DNA of 33,486 nt, taken from the NCBI GenBank assembly GCA_015492295.1, contig WGFI01000011.1:1-33486 (forward strand), read 5' to 3'. The notes beneath the pieces are model-generated. The model made no database searches, was not told where the DNA came from, and saw only the letters and a program-made list of their open reading frames with translations. Below, in pieces: positions 16,832 through 24,186 of the stretch. Numbering within the stretch: position 1 is the first letter of the stretch; each line of letters opens with the position of its first letter. The DNA comes from Caldifarciminota bacterium. Lineage in GTDB: Bacteria > Hydrothermota > Hydrothermia > LBFQ01. The translations under genes were made by a program, and so were the position numbers.

Positions 16832-17561
16832 CAATGAAAGGGCTTTGATTTACATCACGGGAACTGCAACCGATGGAGCACCTATTATTACACCTGATGG
16901 TATCGTAATAAGTGGCAACGGTAAATATCCACAGGCAAGGCGATTTAAATATCCCGTTTTGGTTAGGGTTGTAATGGAAACCGCAAAACGATTGGCCGAG
17001 AGGATAAATCTTTATGGTGTCAATGATGAGACGGAATTTTATTATAGCCTCTTTTATATGCTTACTCCTTTATTTCCTTGGAGCCGCTCGCAAAGGCAAC
17101 TTTATGGGTTTGTTTCTTTGAAGATATACCTCTATATATCGCCCTCAATAACGCTATATTCACACTTGCAAAATCCAAGTATTAAGCCAAGAGTCTAAAA
17201 GCACCTTTTAACCTTGATGAGGTATTGAGAGCGGTTTCGGATGTAGGACGGTTTTTAAGGGAAAACTTACACAGGCCCAGAAAACTCTACGATTTTCTTA
17301 TAGAGGCCTCCGAAAGATACAAGCAAGTTGCAGTGAAGCAACGCCTTAATATCTTTGCAATTCCTAATCCTGACGATTTTCAACCTTATAATATCAATAA
17401 CAGCATGAAGGAACTAATTGACAAAATTCAAAACCCAGACCTAAAAATCATAGCATATATTAGCATATATTCTCCTTTATCAAAACGAAAAACTTGACGA
17501 TATAAGCAAAGATATTGCGAGGATAAAGGATTTAATGGAGAGCGAGGTATGGAAAAGGTGA
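16832..17561 (+). pseudogene. decayed phage-like gene (ParB/DdrB-type N-terminus)
   Basis: Remains of one protein spread over frames. The start, GTATDGAPIITPDGIVISGNGK, is like ParB-superfamily domains found in phage DdrB-like proteins. After a shift near 17100 the frame reads EDIPLYIALNNAIFTLAKSKY, then an in-frame TAA, then AKSLKAPFNLDEVLRAVSDVGRFLREN onward. A further shift near 17450 gives ILLYQNEKLDDISKDIARIKDLMESEVW and a stop at 17559-17561. The track ORFs at 16845 and 17225 are pieces of it. There is no start or promoter: the left end abuts the CRISPR-like repeat. Confidence 0.6.
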
Positions 17562-17776
17562 AGCCAAAGAACATAAAGGTGATACTCAAATACGCCGATG
17601 CGGTTTATATTTATGAGGATAAAGACGAGTTAATTGCTCGTATAGCTATAAAGGATGCGGGTTATGATGTTAATAGGTTTGAGTGAATTTTATCCGTTCA
17701 TGAGGTTGTAAATGTTCCTTCGCTTGAAGGGATTAAAGTGATAAAGAACCCGGAGGTTATGGATGAAGATGAGTAA
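17549..17776 (+). pseudogene. small phage-like gene with in-frame TGA
   Basis: Starting at ATG 17549, the frame encodes MEKVKPKNIKVILKYADAVY... to a TGA at 17684-17686. The same frame continues coherently (ILSVHEVVNVPSLEGIKVIKNPEVMDEDE) to TAA at 17774. Together these make 75 codons with one internal stop. It sits among other broken genes, so simple decay is the likeliest explanation; recoding is not supported because other genes here end normally at TGA. Function unknown. Confidence 0.5.
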
Positions 17777-17910
17777 GAAGGAAATAAAGGCGGTATTGTT
17801 GAGGAGAAGAAGTTTCCGAAAGGACGGTTAAAAGATGGTTAAAGAAGTCAAGGGAGTGTAATCCTGCTTTATTGGATTATTTTGTGCGTAGTGTATTGAA
17901 ATCCCATTAA
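17769..17910 (+). pseudogene. small HTH-like gene, frameshifted
   Basis: MSKKEIKAVLLRRR runs in one frame, then after a shift in a purine-rich GAGGAGAAGAAG stretch the protein continues EEVSERTVKRWLKKSRECNPALLDYFVRSVLKSH to TAA 17908. VSERTVKRWLKKS resembles a helix-turn-helix recognition segment, as in small phage or transposon regulators. Its ATG overlaps the stop of the preceding broken gene, so this was once a phage-like operon. Confidence 0.45.
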
Positions 17911-17938
17911 TTCCCCACACAGGAATGTTTTACCCCTA

Positions 17939-17944
17939 TATAAT
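17939..17944 (+). promoter_or_regulatory. -10 box TATAAT of YtxH gene
   Basis: TATAAT ends eight bases before ATG 17953, as in the other leaderless-type promoters. Upstream is TTTTACCCCTA rather than TTTCAACCT. Confidence 0.65.
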
Positions 17945-17952
17945 ACCCCACT

Positions 17953-18258
17953 ATGAAGGATAACGGTAAAGAGTTTGTCGCTTTTGCGATAGGCATAATT
18001 ACGGGTTTAACGATCGGAGCGATAGCGACCTTACTCACCACACCATTCACGGGCGCCGAAATGAGAAGCAGAATAACCAAAGGGACAAAGGATGCTTTAA
18101 AGAAACTGAGAGAAGCGAAGGATCAGATAGAGAAGGAAATAGAAGAAAAAGCGAAAGGGTTGAAAGGTGAGGCTGCGGAGAAGGTCGCTGAACTCAGAAA
18201 AAAGGTTGATGAGACATTCGCGAAGCTGGAAGACAAACTGATAGAGGAAAACGAATAG
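17953..18258 (+). CDS. YtxH-domain small membrane protein
   Basis: A 101-aa protein with one N-terminal membrane helix (about residues 8-30, FVAFAIGIITGLTIGAIATLL), the LLTTPFTGAEMRSRI motif typical of YtxH proteins, and a highly charged coiled-coil tail (about 40-101). YtxH proteins are stress-associated in other bacteria, but their molecular role is not established. It has its own promoter, and the next gene's GTG follows its stop without a gap. Confidence 0.8.
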   Translation: MKDNGKEFVAFAIGIITGLTIGAIATLLTTPFTGAEMRSRITKGTKDALKKLREAKDQIEKEIEEKAKGLKGEAAEKVAELRKKVDETFAKLEDKLIEENE

Positions 18259-19050
18259 GTGATATATATACTCTCCTTGGCAACGGCCTATGATATATTC
18301 TCGTTGCCTTTTAGTGTGGAAGAGATCAAAGGGGAGTATTATGTTGGAGACAGACTTCTCTCATCGGGATACAACTGGGTGGCAGGAACCTTCGGTGGTA
18401 GGCTCTTGGCGGAGTTTAGGGGTTTGTACGGTGATGTTAAGTTCTTCTCATCGGGGAATATGGATATGACGGACGAAAGTGGGAATACAATTGGGAAATT
18501 TTCTTCAAATTTCATAAACCTAAAATTCGGAAAGTATATAGAATTCGGGAATTATAAGTTTATATCTGCGGTTGCCATGTCTTACATAGGCCTCGCACCC
18601 TCGGAAAACGCGTTGGCCCTATCCGTATATACCTTTGCGTATAGGGATATAAAGTTTTCCAGTTGGCTAATGAGAATTTATACTCTCATTGACAATATAG
18701 GTTATGAGATTGCCGCCGTTGGTAGAAATAGGGATGTATTACCTTATAGAATATCCATAGGTTCAACATTTAACACGAGAAAATTCAGAGGTTATTTGGA
18801 ATTAAGTAAATTCGCCTTGGGGGGATTAAGTGGAAAGCTGGGAGCGGAACTGAAAATCTATACGCTTGATGTTGGTGTGGCGATCAACAGCAGGTATAGA
18901 CAATTAAACGGTGGATACGGTTTGGATTTTCTAAGCGGTTTATCGCTTTACGGTAATATAAACATACGGAGGTTCAACTTCGCATACTCTTATACATTCT
19001 TGGGACTATTTGGAAGCCGCAATCTTATTCAGATAGGGTATTCTCTTTAA
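18259..19050 (+). CDS. outer-membrane barrel-like protein, unknown function
   Basis: A 263-aa protein rich in alternating strands with Gly, Tyr and Asn (for example AELKIYTLDVGVAINSRYRQLNGGYGLDF), ending SYTFLGLFGSRNLIQIGYSL. A terminal aromatic/Leu strand is usual for outer-membrane barrels. Its likely signal is very short (MIYILSLATAYD), and the GTG start is fixed by lying directly after the YtxH stop. Co-transcription with YtxH suggests a linked envelope role. The last 45 bases overlap the convergent patatin gene. No named family recognised; it is similar in style to the envelope protein at 3829-4641. Confidence 0.65.
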   Translation: MIYILSLATAYDIFSLPFSVEEIKGEYYVGDRLLSSGYNWVAGTFGGRLLAEFRGLYGDVKFFSSGNMDMTDESGNTIGKFSSNFINLKFGKYIEFGNYKFISAVAMSYIGLAPSENALALSVYTFAYRDIKFSSWLMRIYTLIDNIGYEIAAVGRNRDVLPYRISIGSTFNTRKFRGYLELSKFALGGLSGKLGAELKIYTLDVGVAINSRYRQLNGGYGLDFLSGLSLYGNINIRRFNFAYSYTFLGLFGSRNLIQIGYSL

Positions 19051-19896
19051 AATATTTTTGAACTTTTGGGTGAGGGTTTCATGAGTTGTAATTTCGGAGA
19101 GTTTCTTCTTGGCTTGAACATAACCCGAGTTTATTAACTCCTTGGTCTTGCTAAAATCAAATATTGATACATCAAACGGTGGATCAAGGGGTATATAAAT
19201 AACCTTTACTTTCTTCTTTCTCACAATATTTTCCTGCTCCCTTATCCTCGCTTCAAGTAGAACTCCGATAGCCTGAGCCAAAACTCCATACATGTTATAT
19301 ATCTCGTCATCAAATGATCTACCACCTACTATATGCAATGCCACGATTTCCTTCGCACCTTTACCTATCGCTATATCATAAGGAAGATTGCTATAAAAGC
19401 CCCCATCTATTAGATACATACCTTTGTATTTCCAAGGTGGGAAGTAAGGTGGCAATGCGGATGATGCCATTAGGGCATCCGGAACGGAATCGTAAGGATC
19501 ATCCCCAAAGACATACACCCTACGGTTCTTTATATTGACCGCAGGAATAAACATCTGCAAGGATAACTCCGAGAATGTCATAACGGGTACGGTTTTAAGT
19601 ATGAACTTGTAAAATGCATCGTTTGAAAACAGGCTCTTCTTGTTGGTTATGAGTCTGAATATAGCCTTCACCCTACCCTCTGGAAATATATCCTCTTTCT
19701 TGACCGATAACCATATCTCCTCCAATCTCTCTATGCTCTCCATGGTCGGTTTGTAGGCGAACATTATACCGTTTAGGGATCCTATGGATACTCCGACAAT
19801 CATGTCAAACTTAAAACCTTCTTCAAGGAGAGCCCTCAACGCTCCTACCTGCAAAGGTCCTCTGGTTGAACCCCCGCTTAATATCAAAGCTCTCAT
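19006..19896 (-). CDS. patatin-like phospholipase (RssA/YchK type)
   Basis: A lipid acyl hydrolase with a Ser-Asp dyad. Present are the oxyanion-type loop LSGGSTRGPLQVGAL (about residues 6-20), the nucleophile elbow GVSIGSLNG (Ser37) and the catalytic Asp in LIDGGFYSN (Asp164). The 296-aa length fits bacterial cytoplasmic patatins without a signal peptide. The start overlaps the upstream stop by ATGA, with GGAG just upstream. It is the last gene of the chemosensory operon, so it is a candidate output enzyme acting on membrane lipids; that link is inferred from position only. C-terminus is basic (KNILKRIPYLNKIAASK), which could help membrane binding. Confidence 0.88.
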   Translation of the reverse strand: MRALILSGGSTRGPLQVGALRALLEEGFKFDMIVGVSIGSLNGIMFAYKPTMESIERLEEIWLSVKKEDIFPEGRVKAIFRLITNKKSLFSNDAFYKFILKTVPVMTFSELSLQMFIPAVNIKNRRVYVFGDDPYDSVPDALMASSALPPYFPPWKYKGMYLIDGGFYSNLPYDIAIGKGAKEIVALHIVGGRSFDDEIYNMYGVLAQAIGVLLEARIREQENIVRKKKVKVIYIPLDPPFDVSIFDFSKTKELINSGYVQAKKKLSEITTHETLTQKFKNILKRIPYLNKIAASK

Positions 19897-20900
19897 ATTA
19901 TCTCCTCTCTTCTCGTAAGCGTATCCATCAATATCCTCAAAACCTCCGTAAGTACCGTTTCATTGATACTTTCAAGAACCTTTATAGCCTCTTTGAACCT
20001 CCCCGACCCCGCCAATGCGTACCCTATAAGTTTCAACATTTCAGGAGTTTTATCCTTGATATTACTTAGAACCTTCACAACATCATCGTACCTTTCAAGT
20101 TTATAAAGAGATTCAGCCTTTATCAGGTACAGCTCAACATCATCGGGCATGATCGCTATTATGTGATCTATTTTATCAAGAACATCGTCGTATCTGCCTG
20201 ACTTGTAAAGGTTTATTATCTCCTCTTTGAGTTTCCTCTTGTCGGGAACATTCACGGGCTGGGTTAAGCTTATTATGCCCTTTTTCTCCAAGCTCTTTAT
20301 GGCATATACGCATCTGTTATAGTCCAAGGAAGATATTTCGGATATTTCAAGGACATTCCTCTTACCATCTATCCAGCACAGGACCTTCCATTCATCAACG
20401 GAAAGGCCTTCATAAACCCTATTCTTAGGATCTATTACTGCCACTGAAAAAGGTGAAACATCTTGGACGAGACCCCTCTCATCTATTGAACTGACTATGT
20501 TCAACAGTAAGGATGATATGGGATATATTCCGGGTAAATCCACCTCAGTTTCAACAAACTCGTATATACCGTTCTCCCAGGTTAGTATAACCATTATCCT
20601 GTCCTTTATAATATCGGAAACTATGTTCAGCATATCCTTATCAAGGAGTAATTTCAATACTTCCTCCTCTTCTTCTATATTCAAAGGTTCTTTGACTCTC
20701 TGCTTCGCCAACTCCAACAAGGTCTTCGTTCCTTCAATACTTACAAAACAAATTTTGTCTCCCTTTATATATATCTTTGCTTCTTCATTTATGCTCAGAA
20801 GATCCCCCGTTCTCCTGATATTCAAAACACCTTCCCTGTTTCCAAAGGAAAGCATCTGCAATATGTCAAGGATGGAAGTTCCGCTGAGTTGCCCTTTCAT
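19893..20900 (-). CDS. DUF4388 (PATAN) domain protein with C-terminal TPRs
   Basis: The first about 100 residues match the DUF4388/PATAN pattern: MKGQLSGTSILDILQMLSFGNREGVLNI, then IYIKGDKICFVSIEGTKTLLEL. A middle part (about 165-225) looks like a winged-helix-type segment (VDEWKVLCWIDGKRNVLEIS), and the end (about 230-335) carries TPR-like helices (YDDVLDKIDHIIAIMPDDVELYLIKAES). PATAN domains are known partners or fusions of CheY-like receivers, so the protein may read the phosphorylation state of the CheY in this operon. ATGA overlap with the upstream TPR gene fixes the start. No enzymatic domain seen. Confidence 0.75.
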   Translation of the reverse strand: MKGQLSGTSILDILQMLSFGNREGVLNIRRTGDLLSINEEAKIYIKGDKICFVSIEGTKTLLELAKQRVKEPLNIEEEEEVLKLLLDKDMLNIVSDIIKDRIMVILTWENGIYEFVETEVDLPGIYPISSLLLNIVSSIDERGLVQDVSPFSVAVIDPKNRVYEGLSVDEWKVLCWIDGKRNVLEISEISSLDYNRCVYAIKSLEKKGIISLTQPVNVPDKRKLKEEIINLYKSGRYDDVLDKIDHIIAIMPDDVELYLIKAESLYKLERYDDVVKVLSNIKDKTPEMLKLIGYALAGSGRFKEAIKVLESINETVLTEVLRILMDTLTRREEII

Positions 20901-23095
20901 TTCTTCAAATTAAGGAAAAACTTCTTTAAATCCTGTAAATTCATACCGGCTCGCGTTGATATGTTCTTATCAAAGTGCATCTCTGAGGCCATTTCCCAAT
21001 GTATGGTTGCTTCTTCGTAGTTCCCCATTATGGCGTATATATTTCCCATTATGAAGTGGGATTTTTGCTTTGCGTACCCCGATTTTACCTTCATAAGGTT
21101 CTCCAACGCGTCCTTGTAATTCTCCTTCTTAAATAGCGACTCCCCAACGAGTAAATAACCCCTATTATCCCCCATTTCTATCAATCTCCTTCCTATGCTT
21201 TCAGCCTCGGAGAAATTCTCCATACCGAGCATGACCTCCCCTAACCAGAACAAGGCATCAACATTGCCTTCCAAGTGTTCGGTATTGTTGGTGTAGAACT
21301 TATAAGCCAATTCGTATAAGTGCGTTTTTACCAACACCCTGAGTATATTTATCAAACTGTACTTGTTTCCCTTCTTCAAGGATTCGTTAAATAAGGATAG
21401 CGCCACACTCAACCTACCTTTCCTTTCATTTATAACCCCCAAGATTTCTAAGGATTCGGCATCAAGTAAGCGCCTCTTATAAAGGTTCTCAAAGAAGTAC
21501 TCGCTTATGCTGGTCTTACCCAAGATCGCTGATACTATTCCTAAATACTTTAAATGTTTGGGAGTTTTACTGAATCTCAAACTGAGGTTCAAAACCTTCA
21601 AGGCGGCTTTTATATTTCCATAATTTATGGCCCTTTCAACGCCATTTATGTTTGATCCGTAATATCTTTCATAGGGAAACTCGACATTTATAGGCAGGGG
21701 GAAGTTGAGATCGGGTATATCCACCAAGAAGGTTTCCGTTCGTAAGTCTTTCGGATCAAACCTAAGATTTTCGGTAAATTCAAGCATCTCGTCGTATCTC
21801 CTCATCTTATAAAGTATGTAAGCTTTTATCAACATAGCATCAAAAAGGGATACACCTTCAACCTCTTTCAAGGCTTCCTCATATCTTCGTAAAGCCATAT
21901 AAGCCCTCGCTTTGAGTATTCTGGAAAATGGCCTGTTGTCATCTAAGATCTCCAAAACTTTATTGAACTTACCTTCATTCAGCAGGAACACCGATAGGTT
22001 GAACAGATGAGAGAATGTTCTTTGAGGCTCGGGAATTTCAACCGATCTCCTTTTAAGTTGGTATATCAGCCATAGGAAATCGTCTATACTATCACGGTAT
22101 GCTATTTTAAGGTATTCAACGGCGGAATTCACATCACCCTTCTGAAAGAACGCTACCGCCCCCAATTTCAGCATACCCCTATCCAATTTTATTGAATTCC
22201 TGTAAGGTTCGCATATTCTTATCGCATCATCGTAGTTTCCTTTTATTATACTGAGGGCAGACCTTATAAAATCGTATTCCCTGCGGGATTTTAGAGACAA
22301 GTTTTGAATTTTAACCTTCCTAACCTCCCTCATAGCCTCATCAATCAACCCTTTGTTTAGGTAAGCCTTTGCGAGAACGACGGAGCTTTCACCGGAAGTT
22401 TTAGTTGGCACCTTACTCTTAGGAGTAGATATGTACAAGCTCAATATCCCTTCGGTGTCCATCAGATTTGGATTTATCTCGTAAGCTTTGCTCATAGCCC
22501 ACTCAGCTTTCTCATAATCCCCCATCTCACCATATACGAACGACATAAGGAAATATGCCTCGCTATCTTCGGTTTTACTAACGAGTTCATTAAGTATCTT
22601 CAAAGCCTCTTCCAACTTACCAAGGTTATAGTAGGATTCTGCCAAGAGTTTGCGAATTTCAACATCATCAGGAGATATACTCAGTATGCGGTTGGAGTAC
22701 TCAACGGCATCCTCATACTTTCCGAGCTTCTTGGATATAACCGCTGCCATTTTCAGAGCCTCTACCGCATTGGGATTCTTTTCTAAGAACTCTCTCAACA
22801 ACCTATCCGCTTCCTCCTCCTTTCCCATGATTATTAGCGTTTCTATGTTCCTCAGATTCTCCTCCCTATTATCCTGCTCAACCTTTATTTCAGCTGGATC
22901 TATATTCAGCTTCTCCGCCAAGGTTTCAAGGTTATTCTTTGCAACTTCAAGTTTATATCCGCTTTTATACCACGCCAACTTAAACATTTTAAGCGCATCT
23001 TCGTACATACCATGATGATAATAAACCACACCGAGGTTATTCAAGGTTCGAGGATCCTGCGGAAGAACCTCTTTGAGCCTTTTTAATCCTTTCAT
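20897..23095 (-). CDS. large tetratricopeptide-repeat protein
   Basis: A 732-aa all-helical solenoid without signal peptide or membrane segment. TPR consensus pieces recur through most of the length, for example GVVYYHHGMYEDALKMFKLA, KYEDAVEYSNRILSISPDD, YYNLGKLEEALKILNEL and GEMGDYEKAEWAMSKAYEINP. The middle (about 200-450) is more diverged, and repeats return near the end (MGNYEEATIHWEMASEM). It starts by ATGA overlap after the CheC gene. It probably acts as a scaffold that joins signalling and output proteins of the operon; no partner can be named from sequence. Confidence 0.82.
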   Translation of the reverse strand: MKGLKRLKEVLPQDPRTLNNLGVVYYHHGMYEDALKMFKLAWYKSGYKLEVAKNNLETLAEKLNIDPAEIKVEQDNREENLRNIETLIIMGKEEEADRLLREFLEKNPNAVEALKMAAVISKKLGKYEDAVEYSNRILSISPDDVEIRKLLAESYYNLGKLEEALKILNELVSKTEDSEAYFLMSFVYGEMGDYEKAEWAMSKAYEINPNLMDTEGILSLYISTPKSKVPTKTSGESSVVLAKAYLNKGLIDEAMREVRKVKIQNLSLKSRREYDFIRSALSIIKGNYDDAIRICEPYRNSIKLDRGMLKLGAVAFFQKGDVNSAVEYLKIAYRDSIDDFLWLIYQLKRRSVEIPEPQRTFSHLFNLSVFLLNEGKFNKVLEILDDNRPFSRILKARAYMALRRYEEALKEVEGVSLFDAMLIKAYILYKMRRYDEMLEFTENLRFDPKDLRTETFLVDIPDLNFPLPINVEFPYERYYGSNINGVERAINYGNIKAALKVLNLSLRFSKTPKHLKYLGIVSAILGKTSISEYFFENLYKRRLLDAESLEILGVINERKGRLSVALSLFNESLKKGNKYSLINILRVLVKTHLYELAYKFYTNNTEHLEGNVDALFWLGEVMLGMENFSEAESIGRRLIEMGDNRGYLLVGESLFKKENYKDALENLMKVKSGYAKQKSHFIMGNIYAIMGNYEEATIHWEMASEMHFDKNISTRAGMNLQDLKKFFLNLKK

Positions 23096-23664
23096 TCCGT
23101 CATCTTCCTCAGCTTATCAAGCAACAACACCACGGATTCGTTGGAAGGTATGAGCAGAATCTTAGCCCTGATTTCACCGTTTATCTCCGGTCTGAGAACT
23201 ATCTCCCCAACCAAAGCCACCGAGTTTCCTATGTTCAGTATATTATCAAAACTGTTAAGTATTTCGGGGGGTGAGAAGGTTATGGTTAGACCTATGAAGT
23301 TGGATATGCCCGCTACAAAAGATCCAAAAACTATATTTGAAACTTCAACAAGAACGTTTTCTTCGTCAAGTTCAAGATTGAATTTTTTGAGAATCATATT
23401 CACGAATTTTATCTTTTGATCTTCTTCATAGGATACCAGTATTTTACCTGTGAAGTTTTTCTCAAAACTGCTGAAAAAACTTATATAACTCCGGGTTTCC
23501 TCGCTGAGGAAGTCCTTGAGTTTATCTATATCCATTATCTTTATCTCCGGCACGTTCATATATACCATGCATCCTAAGAGGTTTGACAAAGCGGTTGCAC
23601 TCTGTCCAGCAGATATGTTTAAAGTTTCTTTAAGTGCATCAATTTGATCCTCGCTTATCCTCAT
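23092..23664 (-). CDS. cheC: CheC-type CheY-P phosphatase
   Basis: A 190-aa protein with the duplicated CheC active-site motif (D/S-x3-E-x2-N-x22-P). Copy one is complete: Asp9, Glu13, Asn16 and Pro39 (DALKETLNISAG...NVP). Copy two has Glu107, Asn110 and Pro133 (VLVEVSNIVFG...SPP), with Asn at the first position. CheC removes phosphate from CheY-P, often stimulated by CheD; no cheD is in the window. Two intact-looking sites and the spacing make phosphatase function likely. Start and stop overlap neighbours by ATGA, directly after cheY, so enzyme and substrate would be made together. Confidence 0.88.
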   Translation of the reverse strand: MRISEDQIDALKETLNISAGQSATALSNLLGCMVYMNVPEIKIMDIDKLKDFLSEETRSYISFFSSFEKNFTGKILVSYEEDQKIKFVNMILKKFNLELDEENVLVEVSNIVFGSFVAGISNFIGLTITFSPPEILNSFDNILNIGNSVALVGEIVLRPEINGEIRAKILLIPSNESVVLLLDKLRKMTE

Positions 23665-24023
23665 TGTTCCAAAACCCTCTTTATCACATCAACCAATGTC
23701 TGCGGTTGGAAAGGTTTTACTACATAATCTTTCGCTCCTATACTCAGGGCCTCGGATATCATATCGGTCTGTCCCATTGCGGAAATCATTATCACCTTGG
23801 TATTCGGAGATATACTTAATATCTCTTTCAGGACATCTATACCACTTTTATCGGGCATAACTATGTCCAAAGTCACAATATCCGGTTTTACCTCTTTGAA
23901 GATCCTTATGGCACTTTCCCCCGTATCCGCTTCACCCACAACTTCAAATCCCGCGTCTTCAAGGGCTTTTTTAATAAGTGCCCTCATAAACTTGGCATCA
24001 TCTACTATCATCACCTTTGCCAT
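23661..24023 (-). CDS. cheY: single-domain response regulator, CheY-like
   Basis: A 120-aa stand-alone receiver. The acidic pocket (Asp8, Asp9), phospho-acceptor Asp53 (VTLDIVMPDKSG), switch Ser81 (IMISAMGQ) and Lys103 (YVVKPFQP) are all present, so it should accept phosphate. The MVDDAKFMR start is typical of CheY. No CheA or other histidine kinase lies nearby, so the phosphate source is elsewhere in the genome. The start overlaps the end of the 62-aa MCP-tip gene by 26 bases, and the stop overlaps cheC by ATGA. Confidence 0.93.
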   Translation of the reverse strand: MAKVMIVDDAKFMRALIKKALEDAGFEVVGEADTGESAIRIFKEVKPDIVTLDIVMPDKSGIDVLKEILSISPNTKVIMISAMGQTDMISEALSIGAKDYVVKPFQPQTLVDVIKRVLEQ

Positions 24024-24186
24024 ATTTTTCCTCCATTTCCGAAATAATCCTTTTCATTCTCTCGGCTAAATTTCTGACTTCCGAGGCCAACACCCTCATA
24101 GGTTCGTACTCCTCCATTTCAGCGTTGATGGAAAGTATTATAAGATCCTCAACGGTCTCCTTTAAATTTTTCAGTTCTTCCCTCAT
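23998..24186 (-). CDS. 62-aa stand-alone MCP signalling-tip-like protein
   Basis: A small helical protein (MREELKNLKETVEDL...). Residues about 12-46 read VEDLIILSINAEMEEYEPM then RVLASEVRNLAERM, which aligns with the hairpin tip of methyl-accepting chemotaxis proteins (NLLALNAAIEAARAGE...FAVVADEVRKLAE) but with about four residues missing at the turn. The Asn of L-x-x-NA, important for CheA/CheW contact in E. coli receptors, is kept. Nothing else of an MCP is present. The track starts at TTG 24192; I choose ATG 24186 because it overlaps the upstream stop as ATGA. Its place between the MCP and CheY genes argues for a real signalling role. Confidence 0.75.
   Translation of the reverse strand: MREELKNLKETVEDLIILSINAEMEEYEPMRVLASEVRNLAERMKRIISEMEEKYGKGDDSR

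Noticed and set aside
17684-17686. TGA read as an amino acid (recoding)
   Set aside because: Several intact genes here end at TGA, and the gene sits among other broken ones, so decay is simpler.
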